From BM003 sp963783695 (GTDB lineage Bacteria; Pseudomonadota; Gammaproteobacteria; Steroidobacterales; BM003), in contig CAWAOM010000003.1 in the NCBI GenBank assembly GCA_963783695.1, positions 186,001 to 250,000 on the forward strand: a stretch of 64,000 bases of DNA. The letters run 5' to 3'. Below, one piece after another: positions 24,998 to 32,788 of this stretch. The notes below the pieces were generated by a model. The model saw only the letters and a list, made by a program, of their open reading frames with translations. It did not search any database and was not told the origin of the DNA. The position numbers and the translations under genes are program-made. How positions within the stretch are numbered: position 1 is the stretch's first letter; each line of letters begins with the position of its first letter.

Positions 24998-25642
24998 ATG
25001 ACTCTGGATATTGCTGATCTGCGACGAGAGTATACGCGTGCCGGGCTGGAGCGCGGCGATCTGGATGAAGATCCGGTGGCCCAGTTCGAGCGCTGGTTCG
25101 AGGAAGCCTGTGCCGTCGGCGTACGCGAACCGAATGCGATGAGTCTCGCCACTGTTGACGGTGTGGGCAGTCCCGGCCTGAGAACCGTTTTGCTAAAGTA
25201 TTTTGATCGCACGGGTTTCGTTTTTTTCACCAACCTCGAAAGCAGCAAGGCCAGTCAGATTTCGCGGAATTCGCAGGTGTCGCTGCTGTTCCCGTGGCTC
25301 GAGCTGGAGCGCCAGGTGACGATAAGCGGTCCGGCCGCAACGGTATCGAGAGCAGAAACACTGCGATATTTTTCGCGGCGCCCGCGCGAGAGTCAGGTCG
25401 GTGCATGGATTTCGCGCCAGAGCAGCGTGATCTCCTCGCGCAAGCTGTTGCGGATGAAATTCGAAGAGATGCGACGCAAGTGGCATGACGGCGAAGTGCC
25501 ATTGCCCGATTTCTGGGGCGGTTACCGGGTCTGGCCCGAAAGTATCGAATTCTGGCAAGGGCGCCCGAACCGGCTGCACGACAGGTTTCTGTACCGTCGC
25601 ATGGAGGACAACCTATGGCAGATCGACCGCCTCGCACCCTGA
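24998..25642 (+). CDS. pdxH: Pyridoxamine 5'-phosphate oxidase
   Basis: PdxH is an FMN oxidase that converts pyridoxamine or pyridoxine 5'-phosphate to pyridoxal 5'-phosphate in the cytoplasm. The 214-residue protein matches the family throughout: MTLDIADLRREYTRAGL at the start, NAMSLATVDG, SPGLRTVLLKYFDRTGFVFFTN around the FMN site, and RQVTISGPA. The C-terminal substrate-binding signature is FWQGRPNRLHDR. The ATG follows the usual family N-terminus; there is no strong Shine-Dalgarno. It is divergent from the amidohydrolase gene (61 bases) and its last 28 bases overlap the next gene, so expression of the two is coupled. Confidence 0.97.
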   Translation: MTLDIADLRREYTRAGLERGDLDEDPVAQFERWFEEACAVGVREPNAMSLATVDGVGSPGLRTVLLKYFDRTGFVFFTNLESSKASQISRNSQVSLLFPWLELERQVTISGPAATVSRAETLRYFSRRPRESQVGAWISRQSSVISSRKLLRMKFEEMRRKWHDGEVPLPDFWGGYRVWPESIEFWQGRPNRLHDRFLYRRMEDNLWQIDRLAP

Positions 25643-26244
25643 CCGCGGTTTTGCGCGGATTGGCCGCCGCATTGCTGGCAGTGATCGTTGTGCCCGGCGC
25701 CAGCGCCGAGACGATGTATGTAACCGACCAGTTGCGGCTGCGAATGCACGCCGAACCGCGCGACAATGCTCCGGCGGTGGCAAATCTCAGTAGCGGGGAC
25801 GCCGTCGAAGTGCTCGAGCGCGGCACCTATTTTCTGATGGTGCGTAACGCCGAGGGACGCGAAGGCTGGGCGAAGAGCGCGTTTCTGGTCAGCGCCAAAC
25901 CGGCCCGGCTGCGCGTACTCGAACTCGAAGAGTCGCTCGCCGAGGCGCAGGCACTGGTGCAGCCACTGTCGGCGGAGCGCGACGAGTTGGCTCAGGCGGC
26001 GGCAACCGATTCGCAACGTGCGCAGCGTGCCGAGGCGAAAGCCGGGGAGCTGCAAGCTCAGGTGGCTACACTCGGTTCACGCTACGAGGCCCTGCTGGCG
26101 CAGACCGGTGCGGACCGGTTGCGGCTGGACTGGTACTGGACCGCAGTGGCGCTGGCGCTGGGTCTCGCGGCGGGCGGTTTTCTTGGATTCCGCTGGCTCG
26201 ACTATCTGAGTCGAAAGCGGCATGGCGGTTACCGCGTTTACTAG
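25615..26244 (+). CDS. SH3-domain membrane protein (TIGR04211/YgiM-like)
   Basis: The 209-residue protein has a signal peptide ending GASAE and a bacterial SH3 domain (about residues 35-95, with YVTDQLRLRMHAEPRDNA). A coiled-coil stretch (about 100-160) and a C-terminal transmembrane helix (about 170-192) with a basic tail follow. This order is that of the YgiM/TIGR04211 family, thought to act at the cell envelope. The frame starts inside pdxH (28-base overlap) and ends inside the FG-GAP gene (23-base overlap). The ATG at 25615 is the family start. Confidence 0.88.
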   Translation: MADRPPRTLTAVLRGLAAALLAVIVVPGASAETMYVTDQLRLRMHAEPRDNAPAVANLSSGDAVEVLERGTYFLMVRNAEGREGWAKSAFLVSAKPARLRVLELEESLAEAQALVQPLSAERDELAQAAATDSQRAQRAEAKAGELQAQVATLGSRYEALLAQTGADRLRLDWYWTAVALALGLAAGGFLGFRWLDYLSRKRHGGYRVY

Positions 26245-27730
26245 CGCGGCGGCGCGGTTCGCGGGCGTTGTCGCGGCTATCGTGCTGGCCGTGCCCGGGG
26301 CTTATGCCGCCAGCGATTTTCGCGAGATCATCGTGCGCCTCGATCATTCCGTTGATGAGGCTCCGGTCGCCATGGATCTTGATGGCACAGCGGCGCTGGT
26401 TGCGGTCGGACGGCAAGACGAGCAATGGCGGTTCAGTGTTATTTCAGCGGTGGACGGAAACCTCATCGCCACCGGCGGTATTCCGGCCTCGGTGTTTTTC
26501 TACGACACCGGAGATCCGTTGCGGCAGGGTTCTGACGCGCTGTATTTTCTTGACCAGCGCGGCGTGGCTGAGCTGGACGCGGAACGCGGAGCGTTGGTGC
26601 ACGTTGCCGAGCTGCAGAGTTTGTACCACGGCGAGACGGCGCAGGGCCCGGCATTTTCCGATTTTGTCCGCGACGTCGATGGCGACGGCAGAGACGATAT
26701 TCTGCTGCCGCAATTTGGCGGCTGGCTGCTCGCTCGCCAATCCGCGACGGGCTTCGAACGGATGCTGCTGGAAGTTTCGGCGCGGGTGCAAATCTATGAC
26801 GACCGGGTCAGCTATCAGCCTCGGCTGCCGCACCGCGGCGATGTCAATGGCGACGGGCTGGACGATCTGGTTTTCCTGCTCGATACGGAGTTTCTTTCGT
26901 TCGCCCAGGGAACGGACGCCAGCTTCCCTGCATTGGGCCGGCGCGATTCTGTAGGCGCGCCGCTGGCGAGCGAGAAACAGCGCGCACGATGGGAGCGCGA
27001 CGACGGCCAGGTGGATCAAAGCGATCTCGAGATAGAGGAGGTCGAGCTGGTTCGCGATTTCAACGCTGACCAGATCCCCGATTTGCTGACTGAAAAGTCC
27101 ATCAGCAAAGGGGTGTTCGACCGCCGCAGCGAATATCATCTTTATCTGGGGCAGCGCAACGGAGATGCTCTTGTCTACCCCGGTACGGCGGACGGCAGTA
27201 TCGCCTCCGGTGGTATTCAATTCGACCCGCTGGTGGTAGATGTCGATGGCGATGGCCTGATGGATATCGCGACGCCATCTACTCGACTCGGTCTCGCCAG
27301 GGTTGTCAGCGCACTGTTTTCCGGGCGTATCAGCGTGGATCTGGATGTCTACCGGATGCGTCCAGGAGGAGGCTACCCGGAAGATTCTGACTACCGCACC
27401 CGATTCAAAGTCGAGTTCGATCTCGAGACGGGTCTGCTGCGTTACCCGGCGGTGATCATCGCAGATATCGACGGTGACGGGCTCGCCGAGCTGCTGGTGC
27501 AGGAGGATAGCGATGAGCTGACCGTCTATCCCGGGGTGGGCGAGCCGCGGCTGTTTGGCGAGCGCGAAAAAAAGGCGTTGTCGCTGCCACTGCCACGCAA
27601 CGGTCAGATGGTCGAGGCCCGCGATCTCGATGACGATGGCCGCATGGACCTGATTGTCCGCTACGGCCCGGCAGACGGGGCGGAGCGGGTCGGCGAACTG
27701 CGTATCCTGATAGCGACGGCTGCGCCCTGA
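26222..27730 (+). CDS. Exported FG-GAP/VCBS repeat protein
   Basis: The 502-residue product has a signal peptide ending AYAAS and a likely beta-propeller. At least six calcium-binding Asp motifs are spaced along it: DVDGDGRDD, DVNGDGLDD, DFNADQIPD, DVDGDGLMD, DIDGDGLAE and DLDDDGRMD. These are the FG-GAP/VCBS repeats of surface and secreted proteins, used for binding or structure rather than catalysis. The first 23 bases overlap the end of the SH3 gene, so the three genes pdxH, SH3 and FG-GAP form one overlapping unit. There is no LPXTG-like anchor. The family role is plain but the ligand is unknown. Confidence 0.85.
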   Translation: MAVTAFTSAAARFAGVVAAIVLAVPGAYAASDFREIIVRLDHSVDEAPVAMDLDGTAALVAVGRQDEQWRFSVISAVDGNLIATGGIPASVFFYDTGDPLRQGSDALYFLDQRGVAELDAERGALVHVAELQSLYHGETAQGPAFSDFVRDVDGDGRDDILLPQFGGWLLARQSATGFERMLLEVSARVQIYDDRVSYQPRLPHRGDVNGDGLDDLVFLLDTEFLSFAQGTDASFPALGRRDSVGAPLASEKQRARWERDDGQVDQSDLEIEEVELVRDFNADQIPDLLTEKSISKGVFDRRSEYHLYLGQRNGDALVYPGTADGSIASGGIQFDPLVVDVDGDGLMDIATPSTRLGLARVVSALFSGRISVDLDVYRMRPGGGYPEDSDYRTRFKVEFDLETGLLRYPAVIIADIDGDGLAELLVQEDSDELTVYPGVGEPRLFGEREKKALSLPLPRNGQMVEARDLDDDGRMDLIVRYGPADGAERVGELRILIATAAP

Positions 27731-27739
27731 GCGCAATCG

Positions 27740-28219
27740 CTAGTCGGCGTCGTCTTTACCGCTCGGTGGCCGGCCCTGTAACGCGTCGAGCATCTCCCGC
27801 TGCAGCTTTTGCCAGCTATCCAGGTTGGTCTTGGCGAGGCGGCCGAGTTCGCCCAATGGCAGCTTTTCCATAAAGGCCTCGACCTCGGACTGCACGCGCC
27901 CCTGTTCGGCGATGAAACGGCTGGCGCTGTCCTCGAGAAAGCGGCTGAAATAACCCTGCAGCGGATTGTCGTAGAAACGGATCAGATTTTGCAGCAGACC
28001 CGCGCTCAGAATCGGTTGCCCGCTTTGCGCTTCCTGCTCTGTGATCACCTGCAGCAGCACTGACCGGGTGATGTCCTCGCCGCTCTTGTCGTCGATGACG
28101 CGAATCGTGTCACCGGCCACAATCAGGTCAAACAGGCCGTCCATGGTGACATGACAGCTCTGGGTGGTGTCGTAGAGGCGGCGATTTGCATATTTCTTTA
28201 TCAGATGTTCGGTAGCCAT
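27740..28219 (-). CDS. phaR: Polyhydroxyalkanoate synthesis repressor PhaR
   Basis: PhaR binds PHA granules or polymer and represses phasin and PHA genes when no polymer is available. The 159-residue protein has the diagnostic N-terminal DNA-binding domain (IKKYANRRLYDTTQS, about residues 7-21). It then has LFDLIVAGDTIRVIDDKSGEDIT and the PHB_acc region (QVITEQEAQSGQPILS). The start is the ATG at 28219, where family sequence begins. TGC-N3-GCA palindromes lie before the phasin and reductase genes upstream, but none is seen before phaR itself. phaR follows the phasin gene on the same strand, separated by a strong terminator. Confidence 0.95.
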   Translation of the reverse strand: MATEHLIKKYANRRLYDTTQSCHVTMDGLFDLIVAGDTIRVIDDKSGEDITRSVLLQVITEQEAQSGQPILSAGLLQNLIRFYDNPLQGYFSRFLEDSASRFIAEQGRVQSEVEAFMEKLPLGELGRLAKTNLDSWQKLQREMLDALQGRPPSGKDDAD

Positions 28220-28298
28220 GACCCGATGATAATCGTCAAAGTTGTCCAGGGTCAGCCTTGCCAGCCCGAAACGGCCGCGGAAACGGCTGGTCGAGCAC

Positions 28299-28332
28299 AA
28301 AAAAACCCCCGGGACGTTGCCGCCCCGGGGGT
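28299..28332 (-). terminator. Intrinsic terminator after the phasin gene
   Basis: On the minus strand a perfect 9-bp stem (ACCCCCGGG, 28332-28324, with CCCGGGGGT, 28313-28305) is followed by a seven-base T-run (28305-28299). It lies 15 bases past the phasin stop, so phasin mRNA should end here and phaR needs its own promoter or readthrough. Confidence 0.85.
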
Positions 28333-28347
28333 CTGGAGCCGGCTAAA

Positions 28348-28716
28348 TCAGGCGGCCTTGGCTTTCACGTCGGCCATGGTCTGGCCGGCAAGATCGCGAT
28401 AGCGTGACTGGGCGTCACTGGCGATTTTCAGCAACACTTCGGAACGCTTGCCGAGCTTCTTGCCGAGGCTCTGGCCCAGATCCATTTCGGCCTGGAGCAG
28501 CTGTTCCGGCTTCTCGACACGGCCGAGAAGGTTGACCTGCTGGATACCCGCTTCCACGAGGTCGCCGGCCACTTCGTACTGGTAGCGGGCAACCTGCTCG
28601 AAAGTCTCGGCGGTGAGCTTTGTAAATTCTGCGAAGGGCGCAAAAGCGCTTTCGTTAAAGTTGAACATGCCTTCGTTGAAATTGAACATCGTTGCGAATG
28701 AGTCTTTCTTAGTCAT
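28348..28716 (-). CDS. Phasin family protein (PHA granule coat)
   Basis: Phasins coat polyhydroxyalkanoate granules and control granule size and number. The 122-residue product is helical and amphipathic. Typical phasin_2 sequence is seen in FAEFTKLTAETFEQVARYQYEVA, an amphipathic stretch, and in QQVNLLGRVEKPEQL. The N-terminus has a small repeat, MFNFNEG-MFNFNES. From the ATG at 28716 (GAGGA about 8 bases upstream) length is normal. The promoter in front carries two identical PhaR-type palindromes, and a strong terminator follows. No PHA synthase is in the window. Confidence 0.93.
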   Translation of the reverse strand: MTKKDSFATMFNFNEGMFNFNESAFAPFAEFTKLTAETFEQVARYQYEVAGDLVEAGIQQVNLLGRVEKPEQLLQAEMDLGQSLGKKLGKRSEVLLKIASDAQSRYRDLAGQTMADVKAKAA

Positions 28717-28746
28717 ATTGGTAATCCTCTTTCCGGAGTCGCGTTG

Positions 28747-28783
28747 TGCAGTGCAATATAATGGAATTTGTTGTGCAGTGCAA
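28747..28783 (-). promoter_or_regulatory. Phasin promoter overlapped by two TGC-N3-GCA palindromes (candidate PhaR operators)
   Basis: On the minus strand a -35 of TTGCAC (28783-28778) and a -10 of TATATT (28760-28755) are separated by exactly 17 bases. The palindrome TGCACTGCA occurs twice: at 28782-28774, covering the -35, and at 28755-28747, covering the end of the -10 and the probable start point. Their centres are 27 bases apart. Binding at either would block RNA polymerase, which suits repression by PhaR, whose gene is 0.5 kb away. The sequence match to known PhaR boxes is from memory and approximate. Confidence 0.72.
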
Positions 28784-28965
28784 AATAAATAGTCTCGAGT
28801 GACCAATGCACTTATAAACTATTGTTTTATATAATTAAAAAAATGTTCACTACGGAGGAGGATTGGTGGCAGGCAGCCAAATTTGCGCAACGCAACAGGA
28901 AGCGGGGCAGGGTCTGCCGCGATATTCCTGGATGTTTGCAGGGGTGCCGTGGCCGCCACGGCGCT

Positions 28966-28993
28966 GATCCCGGGGGCCAGCGGCCCCGGGATC
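28966..28993. repeat. Strong inverted repeat downstream of the SDR gene
   Basis: GATCCCGGGGGCC (28966-28978) and GGCCCCGGGATC (28982-28993) form a near-perfect 12-bp stem with a 3-base loop and one bulged G. It lies 22 bases past the SDR stop (29015, minus strand). No T-run follows on either strand, so it may be a stabilising or Rho-linked 3' hairpin rather than an intrinsic terminator. The remaining sequence 28784-28965 has an AT-rich patch (28800-28850) and no gene I can support. Confidence 0.5.
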
Positions 28994-29014
28994 GCGGTGC
29001 GGTTCCGGCTGAAG

Positions 29015-29776
29015 CTAGAGGCGCAGCGCGCCGTCGGGTTCGATACAGCGGCCGCTGATATAGTCGTTCTCAAAGATGAACATTGCCGCATGGGCGATGT
29101 CGTCGGGCCGCCCCAGGTGGCCGATAGGGATTACGCCGCGGATGCGCTCGAGCGCTTCCGGCTTCATCGACGCGACCAGCTCGGTGGCGATAAATCCTGG
29201 TGCGATTGAGGCCACGCGAATCCCGTAACGGGCCAGTTCCTTTGCCCATGTCACTGTCATGGCCGCGACACCGGCTTTTGCCGCCGAGTAGTTGGTCTGG
29301 CCCATGTTGCCGTGTCGCGAGATACTGGAAATGTTGACGATGACGCCCTTTGTTTTGTTTTCGATCATCATCGCCGCGGCCTCGCGGCCGCACAGAAATA
29401 CGCCGGTTAGATTGACGTCAATCACGGCCTGCCACTGTGCCAGGCTCATCTTGTCGACAATTTCGCCGCTGCGCGCTTTGACCAGCATGCCGTCGCGAGT
29501 GATGCCGGCATTGTTGATCAGACCGTCAACCCGGCCAAAATCCTTGCCGATGTCGGTGAATAGCCGGACAACGTCGTCTTCCACCGCGACATTTGCACCG
29601 TAACAGGCCGTTTTCGCGCCGATTCGGCCACAGACCGTGGCCGTGTCTTCCAGCATCTCCGCGTTGAGATCGACCAGCGCGAGGGTCGCCCCGCGAGCGG
29701 CTGCAGCCTCTGCCATTGCGGCCCCGAGGCCGCGCGCGGCACCGGTAATAACGACTACTTTGTCTTTCATGTCCAT
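29015..29776 (-). CDS. SDR oxidoreductase, FabG/acetoacetyl-CoA reductase (PhaB) type
   Basis: The 253-residue short-chain dehydrogenase has the cofactor motif ITGAARGLGAAMAE (TGxxxGxG), NNAG in GLINNAGITRDGML, the catalytic Ser in NISSISRHG and YSAAKAGV (YxxxK), with NLTGVFLCGREAAAM typical of FabG. FabG-type enzymes reduce 3-ketoacyl-ACP, and the PhaB subgroup reduces acetoacetyl-CoA for PHA synthesis. Location in the PHA cluster and PhaR-type palindromes upstream favour the PhaB role. The start ATG at 29776 is set by AGAGGA 7-10 bases upstream; the next ATG (29770) is two codons later. Coenzyme preference is not resolved by sequence. Confidence 0.88.
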   Translation of the reverse strand: MDMKDKVVVITGAARGLGAAMAEAAAARGATLALVDLNAEMLEDTATVCGRIGAKTACYGANVAVEDDVVRLFTDIGKDFGRVDGLINNAGITRDGMLVKARSGEIVDKMSLAQWQAVIDVNLTGVFLCGREAAAMMIENKTKGVIVNISSISRHGNMGQTNYSAAKAGVAAMTVTWAKELARYGIRVASIAPGFIATELVASMKPEALERIRGVIPIGHLGRPDDIAHAAMFIFENDYISGRCIEPDGALRL

Positions 29777-29826
29777 GTGGCGTCCTCTTTTCCTGCTGGC
29801 TCGTCGGGATTCAGGAGTGCATTTGT

Positions 29827-29870
29827 CGCAGTGCACAATCGAACGCAATGATATGTTTTATTGCAGTGCA
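29827..29870 (-). promoter_or_regulatory. Two PhaR-type palindromes upstream of the SDR gene
   Basis: TGCACTGCA occurs on the minus strand at 29870-29862 and, with one mismatch (TGCACTGCG), at 29835-29827. Centres are 35 bases apart, 51 and 86 bases before the SDR ATG. The core is identical to the pair in front of the phasin gene, so one repressor probably controls both. A convincing -10/-35 pair is not visible here, though TTGCAC at the distal site could be a -35. Confidence 0.65.
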
Positions 29871-30013
29871 AAAAAAGTAGGGGAATGTCGCAGTATCCGC
29901 AACCGGCCAATTGTGACGCCGGCGCTTTCCAACTAACGGCATTTCGTCCATAGTGCGTGGCCATAAAAAACGGGGGCGGAGCTCCCGCTGCTAAAGACTA
30001 TGGAGAACACCCA

Positions 30014-31033
30014 ATGACGTCTGCAAACCACAAGGCGCCGGCAAAATTCGGGACGGTTTTTGCCCCGCGGATGGCAATCAGCTGGTTTAAGAACGGATCT
30101 TGGTCGGAGCCGGCTATCGAGCCGCTGCAGAACCTCCCTCTCCATCCGGCGGCGCACGCGCTGCATTACTCGAGCAGTATCTTCGAGGGATTCAAGGCCT
30201 ATCGCTGGGCGGACGGGTCGGTCCATTTGTTTCGTCTCGACCGCCACATGGCGCGGATGGAGAACAGCGCGGAGCAGTTATGTCTCCAATTTCCCGGCCG
30301 CGAGGTCGTGGCGGAGATGGTGCGGAAATCCGTGGCCAGCTGCCGCGACGAGATTCCCGATCCGCCCGGCGCGCTGTATATCCGGCCCGTGCTGATTGGC
30401 ACCCTGGCGGATATCGGCGCCGCCGCGATTCCGGCGACCGAATTTTGCCTGTATGTGCTGCTAAGCCCCGTCGGCGACTACTTTGCCGGCGGTCTGCGGC
30501 CGCTGCGTATCCTCATCGATGAGGAGCATTTCCGCACCGCGCCGCATTTGGGCGTGGTCAAGGCCGGCGCCAACTATGCGGCGGCGCTGAAAAACATCGT
30601 TGCGGCACGATCGAGGTTTAACATCGATCAGGTGCTGTTCTGTCCCGGTGGAGACGTGCAGGAGACCGGAGCAGCCAACTTCCTGTTGATCCGGGAAGGC
30701 CACATTCTCACCAAGCGGCTGGATAGCAGTTTTCTGCATGGGGTTACACGCGACTCCGTTCTGACCCTTGGCGCCGATCTCGGTTACAAAATCGAGGAGC
30801 GTGATTTCACGGTCAGTGAAATGCTCGAATGGTGCAAGGACGGTGAGGCGGCTTTGTCCGGTACAGCAGCGGTCCTGACGCCGGTGGGTACTCTGGTCCA
30901 CCATGGCGAGGAAATCGAGGTTGGCGGCGGCGGGGCCGGCAAACATACCGGCCGGTTGCGCGAGGAACTGGTACGAATACAGTGCGGCGAATCGCCAGAC
31001 CGCCACGGCTGGCTGACACGGGTCGACGGCTGA
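30014..31033 (+). CDS. ilvE: Branched-chain amino acid aminotransferase
   Basis: IlvE is the PLP enzyme that exchanges amino groups between glutamate and the branched-chain keto acids, the last step of Leu, Ile and Val synthesis. The 339-residue protein is of the class IV type. It has ALHYSSSIFEGFKAYR (about residues 49-64), the PLP lysine in HLGVVKAGANYAAAL, QVLFCPGGDVQETGAANFLL and SFLHGVTRDSVLTL. GGAGAA lies before the ATG at 30014. It is away from ilvC-leuAB and next to the PHA genes, so it is probably separately controlled. The 164-base region upstream is shared with the divergent SDR gene and holds the PhaR-type palindromes. Confidence 0.95.
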   Translation: MTSANHKAPAKFGTVFAPRMAISWFKNGSWSEPAIEPLQNLPLHPAAHALHYSSSIFEGFKAYRWADGSVHLFRLDRHMARMENSAEQLCLQFPGREVVAEMVRKSVASCRDEIPDPPGALYIRPVLIGTLADIGAAAIPATEFCLYVLLSPVGDYFAGGLRPLRILIDEEHFRTAPHLGVVKAGANYAAALKNIVAARSRFNIDQVLFCPGGDVQETGAANFLLIREGHILTKRLDSSFLHGVTRDSVLTLGADLGYKIEERDFTVSEMLEWCKDGEAALSGTAAVLTPVGTLVHHGEEIEVGGGGAGKHTGRLREELVRIQCGESPDRHGWLTRVDG

Positions 31034-31037
31034 TTCG

Positions 31038-32768
31038 TCACATCGACAACGAGCCCTCGCGAAAGTCAGTGGTGCCGAGCACGGCGTTGACCAGCGTCGG
31101 CTGACCGTCGGCCGCGGCAGTTTTCGCCGCCGCCAGAACGCTCGCCGTATTGGCCGCATCGTCCAGACGCAGACCGGCACAGCCAAGCGCCTGGGCCATT
31201 TTCTCGTAGTCGTTAGCGGCCAACCGGCAACCCACGTCGTCGCCAAGCATCTTGACCTGCTCGCGCACGATTTGGGTCCAGCAGGCATCGTTGCCGATTA
31301 CCGCGATGACCGGGACCTGGTGGCGTACAAACGTGTCGAGTTCGATCGCGCTGTAGCCGAATGCGCCGTCGCCGAACAGGACCCACACCTCGTCATCGGG
31401 CCGTGCCAGCTTGGCGCCGAGCGCAAATCCGGCGCCGACACCGAGGGTTCCGAACACCCCGGGGTCGAGCCATGACAGTGGCGCGCGCGGTTTCACGATA
31501 TAGGAAGCGGTCGCCACGAAGTCACCGCCATCAGCCACCAGCACGCTGTGGCGATCCACTGCCGAGTCGATATCGCGGCACAATCGCAGCGGATTCAGTC
31601 CGTTACCCTCGGAATTGGCCTGCTGGTCGATCTCGTGCTCGCGATCGCCGTCGCGCTGATGCAATTCCGCGTGCCATTTCTCTGTTGCAAATTCACCGAT
31701 GCCGTCGCAGCCGGCGAGCATGGTCAAGAAATGACCGGCATCTCCGGGTACGCCGAGATCCGGGCGGCGGTTCAGCCGCATATCCCGGTTGCTGCGATTG
31801 ACGGAGATCAATGTCGCGGAGCGGCGAATGTGACGGCCGTAATCCAGGCGAAAGTCGCACGGCACTCCGGCGAGGATCACTAGATCGGCCTGTTTTAACG
31901 CGAGGCGGCGTTTGTGCCTGCGCTGCAACGGATGGGACCTGCCAAGCAGTCCGCGCGCCATGCCCGACAGATAGACCGGCAGGTTCAGCTTCTCTACGGC
32001 ACGCGCGATGTCGCGCACATGTGCGACATCGGCCAGCGCCTGACTGCCGATGACCAGCAGCGGACGCTCGGCTGCTGCCAGCAGTTCAGCCGCCTTTTTT
32101 ACCCGGGCAGCATCCGGAACCGGTGCCGTCATCCCGTCCCCGGCCGGGACCCTGGCGTCACCCGCGCCGGCGAAAAGCCGCCGCACATGGTTTTGCAGAT
32201 ACAGACGGATTGCCCGTTCGGCAACACTGTTACCGCGTGGCGTGCTGTCCGCGTACCATTGCCGGATCGTTGCCTCGGCATACAGCAGATCGACCGGACA
32301 TTCGACGAATACCGGGCCGGGCACGCCATCCTGCGCAGCATCGAATGCCTCGCCGAGTACTGGTATCAGATCGCGCAGACGCCTTACCGCGCGCGCGTAC
32401 TTGACGTGCGGACGCATCAGCGCCATCTGGTCGATGTCCTGTAATGAGCCACGGTTTTTCAACGCCGTTGCCGTTGCGCCGCCGAGAATGACGACCGGTG
32501 ACTGGGCCAGTTGGGCGTTCTTGACCGCGGTGATCGTATTGGTAAGACCCGGTCCGGCCGTGACCGCCGCGACGCCGGGGACGCCGCTGAGGCGTGCAAC
32601 CGCATCGGCGGCAAAGACGGCAGTCGCTTCATGGCGTACGTCGATGACCCGGATGCCGCGCTGTTTGGCGCCGGCGAGGATTGGCGAAATATGACCGCCG
32701 CACAGCGTGAACAGAAATCCCACTCCATGCGCCTCGAGTACCGCCGCGATTCGATCTCCACCGTGCAT
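31038..32768 (-). CDS. TPP-dependent lyase/synthase-like enzyme of the ILVBL/2-hydroxyacyl-CoA lyase group
   Basis: The 576-residue product is a three-domain TPP enzyme. The N-terminal catalytic Glu lies in VRHEATAVFAADAVARLSG (Glu about 45). The TPP/Mg motif is GDGAFGYSAIELDTFVRHQ (about residues 473-491), followed by GNDACW. The sequence GGHISPILAGAKQRGIRVID and TAGPGLTNTITAVKNAQLAQ is strikingly like mammalian ILVBL (HACL2), a 2-hydroxyacyl-CoA lyase, more than like acetolactate synthase large subunits. No regulatory subunit gene is adjacent. A good site (GGGAGAA) precedes the ATG at 32768. It follows the CoA-transferase gene by 20 bases, suggesting joint function. True substrate is undetermined; it could instead be an acetolactate-synthase-like decarboxylase. 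Confidence 0.86.
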   Translation of the reverse strand: MHGGDRIAAVLEAHGVGFLFTLCGGHISPILAGAKQRGIRVIDVRHEATAVFAADAVARLSGVPGVAAVTAGPGLTNTITAVKNAQLAQSPVVILGGATATALKNRGSLQDIDQMALMRPHVKYARAVRRLRDLIPVLGEAFDAAQDGVPGPVFVECPVDLLYAEATIRQWYADSTPRGNSVAERAIRLYLQNHVRRLFAGAGDARVPAGDGMTAPVPDAARVKKAAELLAAAERPLLVIGSQALADVAHVRDIARAVEKLNLPVYLSGMARGLLGRSHPLQRRHKRRLALKQADLVILAGVPCDFRLDYGRHIRRSATLISVNRSNRDMRLNRRPDLGVPGDAGHFLTMLAGCDGIGEFATEKWHAELHQRDGDREHEIDQQANSEGNGLNPLRLCRDIDSAVDRHSVLVADGGDFVATASYIVKPRAPLSWLDPGVFGTLGVGAGFALGAKLARPDDEVWVLFGDGAFGYSAIELDTFVRHQVPVIAVIGNDACWTQIVREQVKMLGDDVGCRLAANDYEKMAQALGCAGLRLDDAANTASVLAAAKTAAADGQPTLVNAVLGTTDFREGSLSM

Positions 32769-32788
32769 GTTCGTTCTCCCGATAGTGT

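Noticed and set aside
28822..29058. A small plus-strand frame (MFTTEEDWWQAAKF...) between phasin and the SDR gene.
   Set aside because: Its second half is Arg/Gly-rich out-of-frame sequence overlapping the SDR gene end and the inverted repeat; no family resemblance.
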